DNA of 64,000 nt. It comes from Bradyrhizobium embrapense. GTDB taxonomy: Bacteria > Pseudomonadota > Alphaproteobacteria > Rhizobiales > Xanthobacteraceae. Positions 54,884-63,498 of this stretch are shown here, one piece after another. Below the pieces are notes generated by a model that worked only from the letters and a program-made list of their open reading frames with translations, was not told where the DNA came from and did not search any database. Each line of letters begins with the position of its first letter. Within the stretch, counting starts at the first letter, position 1. A program made the position numbers and the translations under genes. The DNA lies in NCBI RefSeq assembly GCF_001189235.2, contig NZ_LFIP02000003.1, positions 62,001 through 126,000 of the forward strand, read 5' to 3'.

Positions 54884-55293
54884 CGTGAGATCGAAATGCC
54901 ATCGCGGCTGTGTCCGCGCAGCGTCCGCGTTGCGATGCGGATGGCGGAAATCGCGATGCTCGATAACCAGCTGTGCTCACCTGACCCGCGCGTCCACAAA
55001 GTAGACGAGGCACGACTCGGGCGGCCGGCAAGTAGGCCGCAAGGGGGCGTTGCGACTTAGTGGAATGAGTGGCTGTGGATCGGCGCCACTTTCGGCTCGG
55101 GAAAAAGAGCATTTGCCGTAGCCCGACTGGTGGGTTTCAATCTCGAAAGATCGAAAATGCTTTATCTTTCGATGAGGATTGGCTGACACTCTCTCCGCCG
55201 CGAAAAAAGCTCCCACGGACGAGCGCCTGCTGAGTTTGATAGTCGTCAGCTTAGGCCGTAGCGGCAATCCAATCCCAGCGAAACTGCATTTTT
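54884..55293. other. Gene-free stretch with an inverted repeat, next to the integrase gene
   Basis: 410 bases with no coding frame I can support. TCGAAAGAT (55143-55151) and ATCTTTCGA (55164-55172) form a 9-base-arm inverted repeat. CACTCTCTCCGCC at 55187-55199 resembles a tRNA-Ser 3' end and a similar string at 45107-45119. The stretch could contain an integrase attachment or arm site. Confidence 0.45.
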
Positions 55294-56523
55294 CTATCGA
55301 CGCAGCGGCAATACCGAATCGAAGTTGTTACGGTTTCCGTCGATCTTCCTTTCTCGCTTGGCGATCTTCTCCACGGCGTCCGAGAGATAATCCGGGTGAT
55401 GATGGCCGTAGGTATTGAGCAGAACGTCAAGCGACATGCCTAGGTAGCCCGCAGCCTGCCATGGATCGGCACCACGCTGCATCAGCCAGGTCGCTGCCGT
55501 ATGCCGGAGAGTATGAGGCGAGATGCCCACGCCGAGACCTGCGAGTCGCACGGCAGTTTTGAAGGCCGTCTTCACTGAGGTAACGGATTTTCCATTGAAC
55601 TCCACAAAGTGTTTTGCGTGATGATCGATCTGGTGCCAACGCCTGAGATGCGCGAGCAGGCGCGGCGGGATCGGCACCGGTGGTTGCCGCTTGTTGGTTT
55701 TGGCATCGCCCTGGCGGCGCCGGTAGTATATGCCACGATCCAGGTCGACAAACGCCCGGCCGACTGCCGGCATGGACGAAGCTGCGGCGATAGCGCCGGC
55801 TCGAGATCCGCTATAGACGCCGATCAAGATGAACCGCGCCAGATGCCGCAAGGGTCGCTTTTCAGTCGCAACTTTCTGGCCTTTCAGTGGTCCCCGTGAC
55901 ATTTTCTGCATCTCACGGTATCGCCAACACGTCCAGATCAGCTTCGCGGCATCGGATCGTGTCAGCCACTTGTCGCGAGGCTCACCCTTTGCGGGCAAGG
56001 TGATCTTAACAATCCCTCGGTGATAGCCTTCCGCAGAATGATGATTGATTGCCGCGCGCAGATCCTCGAGATCGCGCCTTGAGCCGCCTTTATTACCACG
56101 CTCCTTCGCATATCGACGACACTGCTCGCCATCGACTTCGGCAAGCATTTTTGCGCCCCACCAGTCGTTCAGTCGCCCGATTCGCTTCTTGAATTTGCGT
56201 ATGCCTGGAATGGTATCGTCGTCATCTTCCGTGACCTTGAACCGATCGCGAAGCTTGGCAAGTTCGGCATCGAGATAGATCGAGAGCACATCTCCGATCG
56301 GGATCGATTCAATGTCCTGGGCCTTGCGCTTGGGAGTGTATTTCGACGCAATATAGTCCTTCAGCTTTTGCTCCGCGGCCGTAATTTCATCTGAAGCGCA
56401 GCCTGTGCTGATATCCCTGCCGCCATCTCGGATGATCCAGGTTGCCCTATGGGTAATCCTGCCGGCTTTGTCTCGTCGGGCAGCTTTGAGTTGGAGCCTG
56501 GCTCCCTTGCTTTGACGCGGCAT
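55294..56523 (-). CDS. Tyrosine-type site-specific integrase
   Basis: A 409-residue phage-type integrase. Catalytic residues seen: R241 in YSGSRAGAI, H337-x2-R340 in SPHTLRHTAATW, and the nucleophile Y372 in LLNTYGHHHPDYL; the usual LGH histidine is replaced by M in GYLGMSLD. N-terminal 110 residues contain the basic arm-binding domain, then the core-binding SAM-like part. Its start overlaps the 3' part of the excisionase-like gene by 163 bases in another frame. It would insert and excise a genomic island; the matching tRNA att pair is not evident nearby. Confidence 0.9.
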   Translation of the reverse strand: MPRQSKGARLQLKAARRDKAGRITHRATWIIRDGGRDISTGCASDEITAAEQKLKDYIASKYTPKRKAQDIESIPIGDVLSIYLDAELAKLRDRFKVTEDDDDTIPGIRKFKKRIGRLNDWWGAKMLAEVDGEQCRRYAKERGNKGGSRRDLEDLRAAINHHSAEGYHRGIVKITLPAKGEPRDKWLTRSDAAKLIWTCWRYREMQKMSRGPLKGQKVATEKRPLRHLARFILIGVYSGSRAGAIAAASSMPAVGRAFVDLDRGIYYRRRQGDAKTNKRQPPVPIPPRLLAHLRRWHQIDHHAKHFVEFNGKSVTSVKTAFKTAVRLAGLGVGISPHTLRHTAATWLMQRGADPWQAAGYLGMSLDVLLNTYGHHHPDYLSDAVEKIAKRERKIDGNRNNFDSVLPLRR

Positions 56524-56726
56524 AATTCCCTCATTCTCTCAATATGAGAGAGAGTTGTGTAGTCCTTGCCCGCAATGCGCTCGATGATAAGCCTTCCGCG
56601 AGCGCTCTCTCGGCGCAGCCCCGAAGCGGTCATTGAACCGTCGGGAAATGCCATGGCCGCTGCTACCGAAAGGCGGAGCGGATCGTGCGGGCCAACGCTT
56701 TCCTGGCGCTTTGACAGGTCGATCAT
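56361..56726 (-). CDS. Excisionase-like small DNA-binding protein
   Basis: A 121-residue protein located directly upstream of the integrase. A winged-helix or MerR-like DNA-binding region covers about 15-70: DPLRLSVAAAMAFPDGSMTA, RGRLIIERIAGKDYTTLSHI, ERMRELCRV. This arrangement (small regulator/excisionase with its tail overlapping the integrase start) is common in rhizobial islands. Its C-terminal 54 residues overlap the integrase coding sequence. Confidence 0.7.
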   Translation of the reverse strand: MIDLSKRQESVGPHDPLRLSVAAAMAFPDGSMTASGLRRESARGRLIIERIAGKDYTTLSHIERMRELCRVKAREPGSNSKLPDETKPAGLPIGQPGSSEMAAGISAQAALQMKLRPRSKS

Positions 56727-57644
56727 GTTATCGAAATCGCGCTCTGCGATGCAATAGATATGATCGGGTCTTACGCGAGTGGCTTCGTCGCGGCCTTATT
56801 CGTCTGAAGAGTGTGCTTGTCCTGAACTGTTTGGTGGATACGGGGATTGATGATGAGTGGCTGTGTTGATCACGACCAAAGCTCGGCTCGGTGCAGACGC
56901 TCTTGAAAGTCTTTCCAGATCTGCCGGACGTCTCGAGATCATCAGTGCCCATCGGCACATACAATCAACTCCCGGACACCAGCTCAATTGCGACAAGCGG
57001 CTGTTTGGGCCGGGATGGGCGGGCGCGAAGAATGTCTGGAGCGGGCGGGCCAACGTCATCCTAAGTGCGGATATCGTTCACTTCTGCGGTACGGCGTCTT
57101 CGCGCTCCTCCGTCCAATAAGGTTTGACTGTTTGAGGCTTTGCTACCGGCATTGACGCAAGTCAGGCGAGGCGGGGTCAATGGCTTCGTTTCTGAGTCAA
57201 TGTCCGCAAGGCAGCCGGTAGGCCTCACGGGTCGCGTTGATTCGCCGGTTGGACGTATGGCCGCCCGTTGGAGGATCTGGGTCGCACAAGTCTATTGGGG
57301 CGGACGTCTCACCGATACTGGTAAATTTGACAGGTGGTGGGTTGGCTCGGCGAGCCGCCTAGCATGGCCCTGGCTTGGGATCGCCGATGTGGGCTTACCG
57401 GGAAACCATTGGTGCGCGTCCGGCTGTCGCCGCAGTGGGCTCTCGTCAACCGAGCCGCGCGGCGTCTCGGCCATTCGGCTTAGATCCCTTCTGTAATCCG
57501 AACTGGAAGGTCAAGCTCTTTCCGAGGCCCCCAGTGTCTCGTTTTTGGGTAGAAGCGGCCACCTCCAGATCAGCGGTTGAGCTTTCAATTTGACCCCACT
57601 ACGCGGAAATAGGCGAGCCGGATGGCAACCTTCGACTAGATGGC
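56727..57644. other. Gene-poor stretch, no gene supported
   Basis: About 920 bases with several short open frames but none with family likeness or ribosome site. GGGGTCAA at 57173-57180 and its inverse TTGACCCC at 57590-57597 bound about 425 bases and could be worn insertion-sequence ends, but no transposase remnant is visible. Confidence 0.45.
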
Positions 57645-58157
57645 TCATCGTGAGACAACCATCGCAAGACGTGATGCAAGCAGCTTTCCGATGAGTTTCA
57701 TTGGGTATGTCTGATAGCTAGGAGCATCATGCGGAATTTCCGTGTTGACAAGACGGTACTTTGTTTGAGTCCTCATCTCGATGGGTGGGAGGTCACCATC
57801 AAATCGAGCGCGATACATCGACACCCAGTGGCCGCGGCCGAACTTCAAGAACATGCCCGAGTTGCAGCAGGACGCCACGAACCGCTGGGTAGGCGCACTG
57901 TCTTTGATCTTGTAGCCCACCAATAAGTCTGCGCCCGACACGCAACCAAACCGGTCGTCACGGTAGCTGAGATAAGGGGTGCCTCCGTCAGCGTCGAGGA
58001 CACGTGCAGCATTCGGCAGCCTCTCGATCTCCTGGCCACCTTTCTGACAGTCGTCGCAGTAACACACCACACTCAAGATTGGCGTGCCAACAGCCTGGCA
58101 CCGAACGCGACCGCAAACGCATGACGACATTCTGATCGTCTGATGTGCTTTCGCCAT
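57645..58157 (-). CDS. GFA-family (glutathione-dependent formaldehyde-activating enzyme-like) protein
   Basis: A 170-residue zinc protein. The zinc-binding motifs are CVCGRVRCQAVG near the N-terminus and CYCDDCQKGG, with a later SCCNSGMFL pair. GFA-family members bind zinc; the formaldehyde-glutathione activity applies to few of them, so function is uncertain. Start ATG 58157 is preferred; ATG 58208 adds 17 residues. Confidence 0.75.
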   Translation of the reverse strand: MAKAHQTIRMSSCVCGRVRCQAVGTPILSVVCYCDDCQKGGQEIERLPNAARVLDADGGTPYLSYRDDRFGCVSGADLLVGYKIKDSAPTQRFVASCCNSGMFLKFGRGHWVSMYRARFDGDLPPIEMRTQTKYRLVNTEIPHDAPSYQTYPMKLIGKLLASRLAMVVSR

Positions 58158-58208
58158 CTGGATCTTTCCTGCTTCCTGTGCAGACCTTCTTTCCAAGTCT
58201 ATTGTCAA

Positions 58209-58634
58209 CGACGCATAACATCAAACGAGCATCTGTATAACGGAACATGTTTGAATTGAATGACAGGGATGTTTGAAGTTGGCTCATCACTGCCTTCAAT
58301 TGCTCGCCGAGGAATGCCTCCTTCTGAGGCAGGGGAGGAAGTGACGGCCTGGCGACGCACCGTTCCGTCGTCACGCTCTACTCGCAGGCATACGCCAGCG
58401 ACCGGAGTCGTAAAGCGTCTCCGCCAGTTGGGTGACGATCGTTCGTTGCCGCTTACTGCTTCTGCCTGGTCCGCGCTTCTGTTCGGAGTCGACCCAAAAT
58501 GGCTCGCTCCATGATGGGGTCCGGCGAGGCGAGGTCGTCCAAGCTCACAGCACGTGCTCGAATCCGCACGAATCGAAACGGACTGACCTACCCCACGTCC
58601 TCGGCAGAGCAGATGGCTACGCCGGGAACGATCC
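58209..58634. other. Gene-free stretch
   Basis: About 430 bases between the GFA gene and an IS110 remnant; short frames only, none recognised. Together with 58770-59012, which also lacks an intact gene, it looks like degraded mobile-element DNA. Confidence 0.4.
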
Positions 58635-58769
58635 TTAAGTCCCGCATGCGGCAGGCGGCTGGCCGAAACGGAAGTCCGTGCCAGCCACCCACATACGGTG
58701 CAGGATGATGGCTAACTTTCTGGCGACAGCTACGCATGCTTTCTTCACGCCCATGCGCTTACCGCGCAA
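58635..58769 (-). pseudogene. IS110-family transposase, C-terminal remnant
   Basis: On the minus strand the fragment reads [20 protein letters not shown] followed by [16 protein letters not shown], the typical end of IS110/IS116-type transposases (VALARKLAVILHRMW pattern). Only about 45 residues are left; the RuvC-like catalytic domain is gone, so it is a dead fragment. Confidence 0.7.
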
Positions 58770-59012
58770 ATCTTCTATGTCGGCGCCCATGCCCGTGTCG
58801 TCGGCAGCCAACCGGTGAAGACAGATTTGACCACGCACGCACCGGGTATCGAAGACACCCCGGCCGGCAAGGCGTGATCAGGTCGCCACGCCAATTGGGC
58901 CATCCAGATGCCCCTGGCCGACATTGAACCGCAGATCCGCGTCGGGCCGCAGATCTAGGACATTCCGATCAATCTATTCGAACGTCCGATGTTCGATGCT
59001 CGCGACCCTGAT

Positions 59013-59738
59013 TCATCCATCTGACGCGGCAGAATCTTCCTTCACGCCGCGGGCGACGATCCGCAGTGACCCATCCGGCAGAGGTCGCTGCAGCTTCAAG
59101 GCGTCGCTTGAAGGAGCGGTCATCCAGGTCTCGACTTCCTCCGGCGCTGTCAGGATCACCGGCATCGCCTTCGGATGGATGGCGCCGACCTCGGCGTTCG
59201 GCTCCGACGTGAGGAATGCGAAGAGGTCATTGGTCGTTTCGCCTTCCTTGACCTTCCGGACCGACGTCCAGTTGGTCCAGATGCCGGCGAAGCACGCGAG
59301 TGGACGGGTCTCATCGAGCGCAAACCAGATATCGCCGCCTTCGGCCTTGTTGAACTCGCTGAAGGAGTTGAACGGCACGACGCAGCGATTTTCGGTCCCG
59401 AGCCATCGCGTCCAGTGCTTGCTCGTCACGTTGCGGATGTTGGTCGTGCCGCCGTCGGGCTCCATTCTGAGCAATTCCTTGAAATCGACCGTCTTGCCCT
59501 TGGCCTGCAGCTTCTCGGCTCGCTTCTTCGTGGCATCCATCAGCGCTTTTGACGACGACGGCATTCCCCATCGCGCCGTGGCGAGCTCGCGGCCTTGGGC
59601 CCCGTTGCGCACGATCGGCGCCTGGTAGTCCGGAAACACACCGGGCATCGGCGCCAGATTGCCGACATATCGGTTCACGACGCGGAATAGCGCGCTGATG
59701 GCGGCCTGGTTGGTCGTGATCGAGTAGAGATTGCACAT
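59013..59738 (-). CDS. SRAP (HMCES/YedK-type) abasic-site-shielding protein
   Basis: A 241-residue SRAP-fold protein. It starts MCNLYSITTN: Cys2, exposed after removal of Met1, forms the thiazolidine link to abasic sites in single-stranded DNA. The other active residues are in NSFSEF (glutamate) and HPKAMPVIL (histidine); ATARWGMPSS and NVTSKHWTRW are DNA-contact regions. It starts three bases after the stop of the zinc-ribbon gene upstream on the same strand. Confidence 0.92.
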   Translation of the reverse strand: MCNLYSITTNQAAISALFRVVNRYVGNLAPMPGVFPDYQAPIVRNGAQGRELATARWGMPSSSKALMDATKKRAEKLQAKGKTVDFKELLRMEPDGGTTNIRNVTSKHWTRWLGTENRCVVPFNSFSEFNKAEGGDIWFALDETRPLACFAGIWTNWTSVRKVKEGETTNDLFAFLTSEPNAEVGAIHPKAMPVILTAPEEVETWMTAPSSDALKLQRPLPDGSLRIVARGVKEDSAASDG

Positions 59739-59741
59739 CGG

Positions 59742-60191
59742 TCAAGGTGTAGTTCGAGAGTGGCGAGGTTGCCAGGCCAACTGTAGCAGAATAGCGGATG
59801 GACGCCGGCCCGCCTTGGCGCATTTCCGGCAGCGCAGCCGGCTGGCGAGATCGTGCACGAAGGTGGTCGGCGGATGCTTGATCGCGCCAAGGTCGACGTC
59901 ACTCGGCGTCTTGCAGCGCGCACACCGGATCTCAAGCCAGGGAAAACCTCCATTCACAGCCTGATCGATGGTCGGTGACGGATCGATCGGTTCGCCGTCG
60001 CTCCACATCCGCTCATTCCAGCTTTCGCAAAGCAGCCTGTCAGCTTGCTGGATCATGGCCTCGCCCTTGGCCCGCATTTCCGTTGACTGGGCTGCCAGGA
60101 TGTTGGCCATGGCTCGTGCCTTGCCGAGCTCTTTTGTCAGAGCCTTGCGATCGCCGCCCGACAGGGGGGTGGGGTGGTACTTCGGGGCCAT
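59742..60191 (-). CDS. Hypothetical protein with a zinc ribbon
   Basis: A 149-residue protein. An N-terminal helix (ALTKELGKARAMANILAAQS) precedes a four-cysteine zinc ribbon, CARC...CRKC, at about residues 91-125, and a basic tail. I know no function; it lies in a minus-strand row with the SRAP gene and a second small zinc protein, so a DNA-related role is possible. Confidence 0.6.
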   Translation of the reverse strand: MAPKYHPTPLSGGDRKALTKELGKARAMANILAAQSTEMRAKGEAMIQQADRLLCESWNERMWSDGEPIDPSPTIDQAVNGGFPWLEIRCARCKTPSDVDLGAIKHPPTTFVHDLASRLRCRKCAKAGRRPSAILLQLAWQPRHSRTTP

Positions 60192-60236
60192 CCGGACATC
60201 CAGGTGCTAACAGGTCGGATCGGCAATCCGGAGCAG

Positions 60237-60632
60237 TTACGGTGTCTCGAACGCCGGCCAGCACCCGTCTTCTTCATGCCTGCCGGTACGCTGCTGGCAG
60301 GTATTGTCGAGCAACCGCTGCGCCACGTCCTTCCAAAGCGCGTTGCCGCCATACAATCGGACTGCATCAGCCTTCTGGATTTCCACGGTCCGCTCGCAGC
60401 GGCGGCAGGAGATGCGCAGCAGGTGGCGTTGAATCTCGCAAAGACGTCGCTGCTGCTTCCGCGCCCCGCTCTCGTCGGCGCGAGGGTCCTTCAAGACCGA
60501 TTCCCAATATTCCGCGGGAAGCGGCGCATCCGGAGGGGCAGAGGAGGGGGGCGGTCTACGGGCAGCTTCGGCGGCCAGTTTTTCCATCTGCTTCGGGGTC
60601 GGCATGCGCCAGCTCGCGGGTCGATCGGTCAT
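60237..60632 (-). CDS. Hypothetical protein with a C-x2-C motif
   Basis: A 131-residue protein. A Pro/Ala-rich N-terminus is followed by ISCRRCERTVEIQKADAVRL and GGNALWKDVAQRLLDNTC, then a late cysteine in DGCWPAF, giving four possible zinc-binding cysteines. No known function. The shape resembles small rhizobial zinc-binding proteins next to DNA-handling genes. Confidence 0.55.
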   Translation of the reverse strand: MTDRPASWRMPTPKQMEKLAAEAARRPPPSSAPPDAPLPAEYWESVLKDPRADESGARKQQRRLCEIQRHLLRISCRRCERTVEIQKADAVRLYGGNALWKDVAQRLLDNTCQQRTGRHEEDGCWPAFETP

Positions 60633-60779
60633 CCCGAATTAGAACATAACAAGAACAAATGTCGAGTCCGCTCAGACCCTCATTTTGGAAAAAATCATCC
60701 TGATTGGAGTGGGGGTGATGTCGGAACCAAGCCGTGCCATTCGTCTTGAATCCAGCACGAGTAACGGAGTTTCCCCGCG

Positions 60780-61712
60780 ATGGCCCCCCGCGCTAACTGG
60801 AAAGGCTTCCTGCGTCTTTCCCTCGTCACCTGTCCGGTAGCGCTCTATCCGGCCACGTCGGAATCCGAAAAGGTCTCGTTCAACCAGCTCAACCGAAAGA
60901 CCGGCCACCGGATCAAATACGCCAAGGTGGACGCCGACACCGGCGAGGAGGTCGACAACGAGGACATCGTCAAGGGCTACAAGGTCGACACCGACACATT
61001 CATCGAGGTGACGAAGGAGGAGCTCGAGAACGTTGCGCTGGAATCGACGCGAACGATCGAGATCGACGAGTTCGTCGACCGCAGCGAGATTGATCCGCGC
61101 TATCTGATCCGCCCTTATTATCTGACTCCGGATGGCAAAGTCGGGCACGACGCCTTCGCCGTGATCCGCGAAACCATCCGCGAAATGAACAAGGTCGCAA
61201 TCGGTCGCGTGGTGCTGACCAATCGCGAGCACATCATTGCGCTGGAGCCGCTCGACAAGGGGCTGATGGGGACGCTGCTTCGCTATCCCTACGAAGTTCG
61301 GTCCGCGGAGGAATATTTCGACGATATCCAGGACGTCAAAGTCACGAAGGACATGCTTGATCTCGCCAGGCACATCGTCAATCAGAAGGCGGGTCATTTC
61401 GAGCCAGACAAGTTTGAAGACCAGTACGAAACTGCCCTCATCGATCTCATCAATCAGAAGCGCGCGGGCAAACCCATCACCGCGAAGGCGCGCCCTCGAG
61501 GCGAGAACGTTGTCGACCTGATGGACGCGCTGCGCAAGAGCATTGGAAGAGACGGGGTGGCTGCAACAGAGGCGCCGAAGAAGCCAGGCAAAAAGCCGCG
61601 CAAGGCGGCGGCCAGCCAGAAGGAAATGCTGATGCCGATCGCAGGCAAGAAACCGGCGAAGGAGGCTGCGGCGAAGAAGCCGGCAGCCAAACCGCAGCGG
61701 AAGTCGGCTTAG
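60780..61712 (+). CDS. ku: Non-homologous end-joining protein Ku
   Basis: A 310-residue bacterial Ku. It starts MAPRANWKGFLRLSLVTCPV, the usual opening of the Ku core, then FNQLNRKTGHRIKYAKVDAD, VTKEELENVALESTRTIEID and LMGTLLRYPYEVRSAEEYFD. The core ends near residue 255, and a Lys/Ala/Pro-rich tail (KKPGKKPRKAAASQKE) follows, as in Ku forms that bind DNA and recruit LigD. It forms a ring on broken DNA ends. The partner ligase lies 1.8 kb away on the opposite strand. Confidence 0.95.
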   Translation: MAPRANWKGFLRLSLVTCPVALYPATSESEKVSFNQLNRKTGHRIKYAKVDADTGEEVDNEDIVKGYKVDTDTFIEVTKEELENVALESTRTIEIDEFVDRSEIDPRYLIRPYYLTPDGKVGHDAFAVIRETIREMNKVAIGRVVLTNREHIIALEPLDKGLMGTLLRYPYEVRSAEEYFDDIQDVKVTKDMLDLARHIVNQKAGHFEPDKFEDQYETALIDLINQKRAGKPITAKARPRGENVVDLMDALRKSIGRDGVAATEAPKKPGKKPRKAAASQKEMLMPIAGKKPAKEAAAKKPAAKPQRKSA

Positions 61713-61716
61713 TGTC

Positions 61717-62385
61717 GTGAAACATCCAAAAGCCGCTATCTTCGACCTGGACGGCACGCTTCTCGACTCGGTGGATCTCCACGCGCTGGCTTGGCAGGAA
61801 GCCATGCTCCAGTTCGGCCACGATGTGAGTTTTGAACAGGTACGAAGCCAGATAGGGAAAGGGGGAGACAAGCTCATACCCGCTTTTCTGTCCGCCGACG
61901 AACAACGCGAACATGGCAAGGACCTGGAGGAGTGGCGCGGCAATCGGTTCAAGAACGAATATCTGCCGCTTGTGCGTCCGTTCTCGGCGGTACCCGACCT
62001 GCTGCGACGTGTTCGCGGCGCCGGACTTCGGATCGCGGTTGCTTCATCGGCCAAGAAAGATGAAGTCGATAAGTATCTCGACATCGCTGGCATCACGGAC
62101 CTGGTAGATGTGACGACGTCCTCAGATGATGCCGAGGAATCGAAGCCTGCGCCGGACATTTTCAATGTCGTTCTCAAGAAGCTCAAGATCGATGGCGCCG
62201 ACGCTGTCGTGATCGGTGATACGCCGTACGATGCGGAAGCGGCTCGTAAGGCGGGAGTTCGCACGGTCGGCGTGCTCTGCGGAGGCTTCTCGGAAGACGA
62301 ATTGAGGAAAGCCGGATGCGCGGAGGTGTATCCGGGGCCCGCTGCGCTACTAGCCTGTTTCGAACGATCTATGCTGTGCAACTAG
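61717..62385 (+). CDS. HAD-superfamily phosphatase
   Basis: A 222-residue hydrolase starting at GTG 61717, four bases after the Ku stop. Motif I IFDLDGTLLDSVDLHA (nucleophile Asp), motif II region IAVASSAKKDEVD, motif III lysine in EESKPAPDIFNVVLKKL, motif IV VVIGDTPYDAEAA. It belongs to the phosphoglycolate-phosphatase/beta-phosphoglucomutase branch; a role in clearing phosphoglycolate from DNA breaks would fit Ku but is inference. Confidence 0.87.
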   Translation: MKHPKAAIFDLDGTLLDSVDLHALAWQEAMLQFGHDVSFEQVRSQIGKGGDKLIPAFLSADEQREHGKDLEEWRGNRFKNEYLPLVRPFSAVPDLLRRVRGAGLRIAVASSAKKDEVDKYLDIAGITDLVDVTTSSDDAEESKPAPDIFNVVLKKLKIDGADAVVIGDTPYDAEAARKAGVRTVGVLCGGFSEDELRKAGCAEVYPGPAALLACFERSMLCN

Positions 62386-62453
62386 CCAGTCGTCGGGCCT
62401 CAGTGCTCCTCGCCTGCTCAGCTCTCGATTGCTACTTGCATAATAGGAGCGAC

Positions 62454-62957
62454 ATGGCTGCGGTGAAAAAGACTTCCACGAGATCGACCTTGAGCGCGGG
62501 CATTCTCGCGTACCGCAAAGGTGTTCGTGGGCTGGAGGTACTGCTTGTTCATCCCGGCGGTCCATTCTGGCGTAACAAGGATGATGGCGCCTGGTCCATT
62601 CCGAAGGGCGAAATCAATGCCAACGATCCGCCGGAGAACGTCGCGCGCCGCGAGTTTGCCGAAGAGCTCGGCCCAAGTGCTTCGATTGGTCCACTCCATG
62701 CGCTGGGGGAAGTCCGACAGCGAGGAGGAAAGCGCGTCATCGCGTTCGTCGGCGAGGGCCGTTTTGACCCGGTGGCGCTGACCAGCAATACCTTTGAAAT
62801 CGAGTGGCCGCCCCGAAGCGGTCGACGGCAGAGCTTTCCCGAAGTCGACCGCGCCGAATGGTTTGATATCGAGCTCGCGCGGACCAAGATGCTGTCCGCC
62901 CAAGCTGAGTTTCTTGATCGCCTCTTGGCGATCGTGGTTGAGGGCGTCGGGAAATGA
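62454..62957 (+). CDS. NUDIX hydrolase
   Basis: A 167-residue NUDIX protein. The box is PKGEINANDPPENVARREFA followed by EELG, a form seen in Ap4A-type hydrolases; STLSAGILAYRKG and WSIPKGE precede it. Start ATG 62454 has a TAGGAGC ribosome site. It may act on dinucleoside polyphosphates or oxidised nucleotides. Its stop overlaps the next start. Confidence 0.87.
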   Translation: MAAVKKTSTRSTLSAGILAYRKGVRGLEVLLVHPGGPFWRNKDDGAWSIPKGEINANDPPENVARREFAEELGPSASIGPLHALGEVRQRGGKRVIAFVGEGRFDPVALTSNTFEIEWPPRSGRRQSFPEVDRAEWFDIELARTKMLSAQAEFLDRLLAIVVEGVGK

Positions 62958-63418
62958 TGTTCAGGATTGGAATCATTTCGGACACGCACGGCCTGTTGAG
63001 GCCCGAGGCGGAACGAGGCCTGACGGGCGTCGATCATATCATCCATGCCGGCGACATCGGGCGCCCCGAGGTCGTCGACGCACTTCGCCGCATCGCGCCC
63101 GTCACGGCCATTCGAGGGAACGTGGACAGTGGCGCGTGGGCCCGCGACTACCCCGACACGAAACTCGTGCGCCTGGCGGGAAAGTCGATCTATGTTCTGC
63201 ACGATTTGAAGACGCTGAAGGCCGATTCCGGCGCCGGCATCGACGTCATTGTCTCCGGGCATTCCCACGTGCCGAAGATCGACACGGTCGGCGGCGTTCT
63301 TTACCTGAATCCCGGCAGCGCGGGACCCCGGCGTTTCAAGCTGGCGATCACGCTCGCGACGCTCGAGGTCACGCCTGAGGGCATACGACCGGAGATCCAC
63401 GACCTGGGAGGCGACTGA
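62954..63418 (+). CDS. YfcE/MJ0936-type metallophosphoesterase
   Basis: A 154-residue phosphodiesterase of the calcineurin-like superfamily. Metal motifs: IISDTHGLL, IHAGDIGRPE, IRGNVDSG and VSGHSHVPK. The start ATG 62954 overlaps the NUDIX stop (ATGA); ATG 62957 is equally possible. Small members of this family cleave cyclic or linear phosphodiesters. Confidence 0.87.
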   Translation: MMFRIGIISDTHGLLRPEAERGLTGVDHIIHAGDIGRPEVVDALRRIAPVTAIRGNVDSGAWARDYPDTKLVRLAGKSIYVLHDLKTLKADSGAGIDVIVSGHSHVPKIDTVGGVLYLNPGSAGPRRFKLAITLATLEVTPEGIRPEIHDLGGD

Positions 63419-63498
63419 GTGTCACCGCGGAGGGAATTCACGGCGAAGTGGCGAGTGCGTCAGCCCTTCCGTTTGTCGGCTACGCCCGAAGAGAAGCG

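Noticed and set aside
57173..57597. Possible IS21-like element bounded by inverted GGGGTCAA
   Set aside because: Eight-base ends occur by chance and no IstA or IstB remnant is visible between them.
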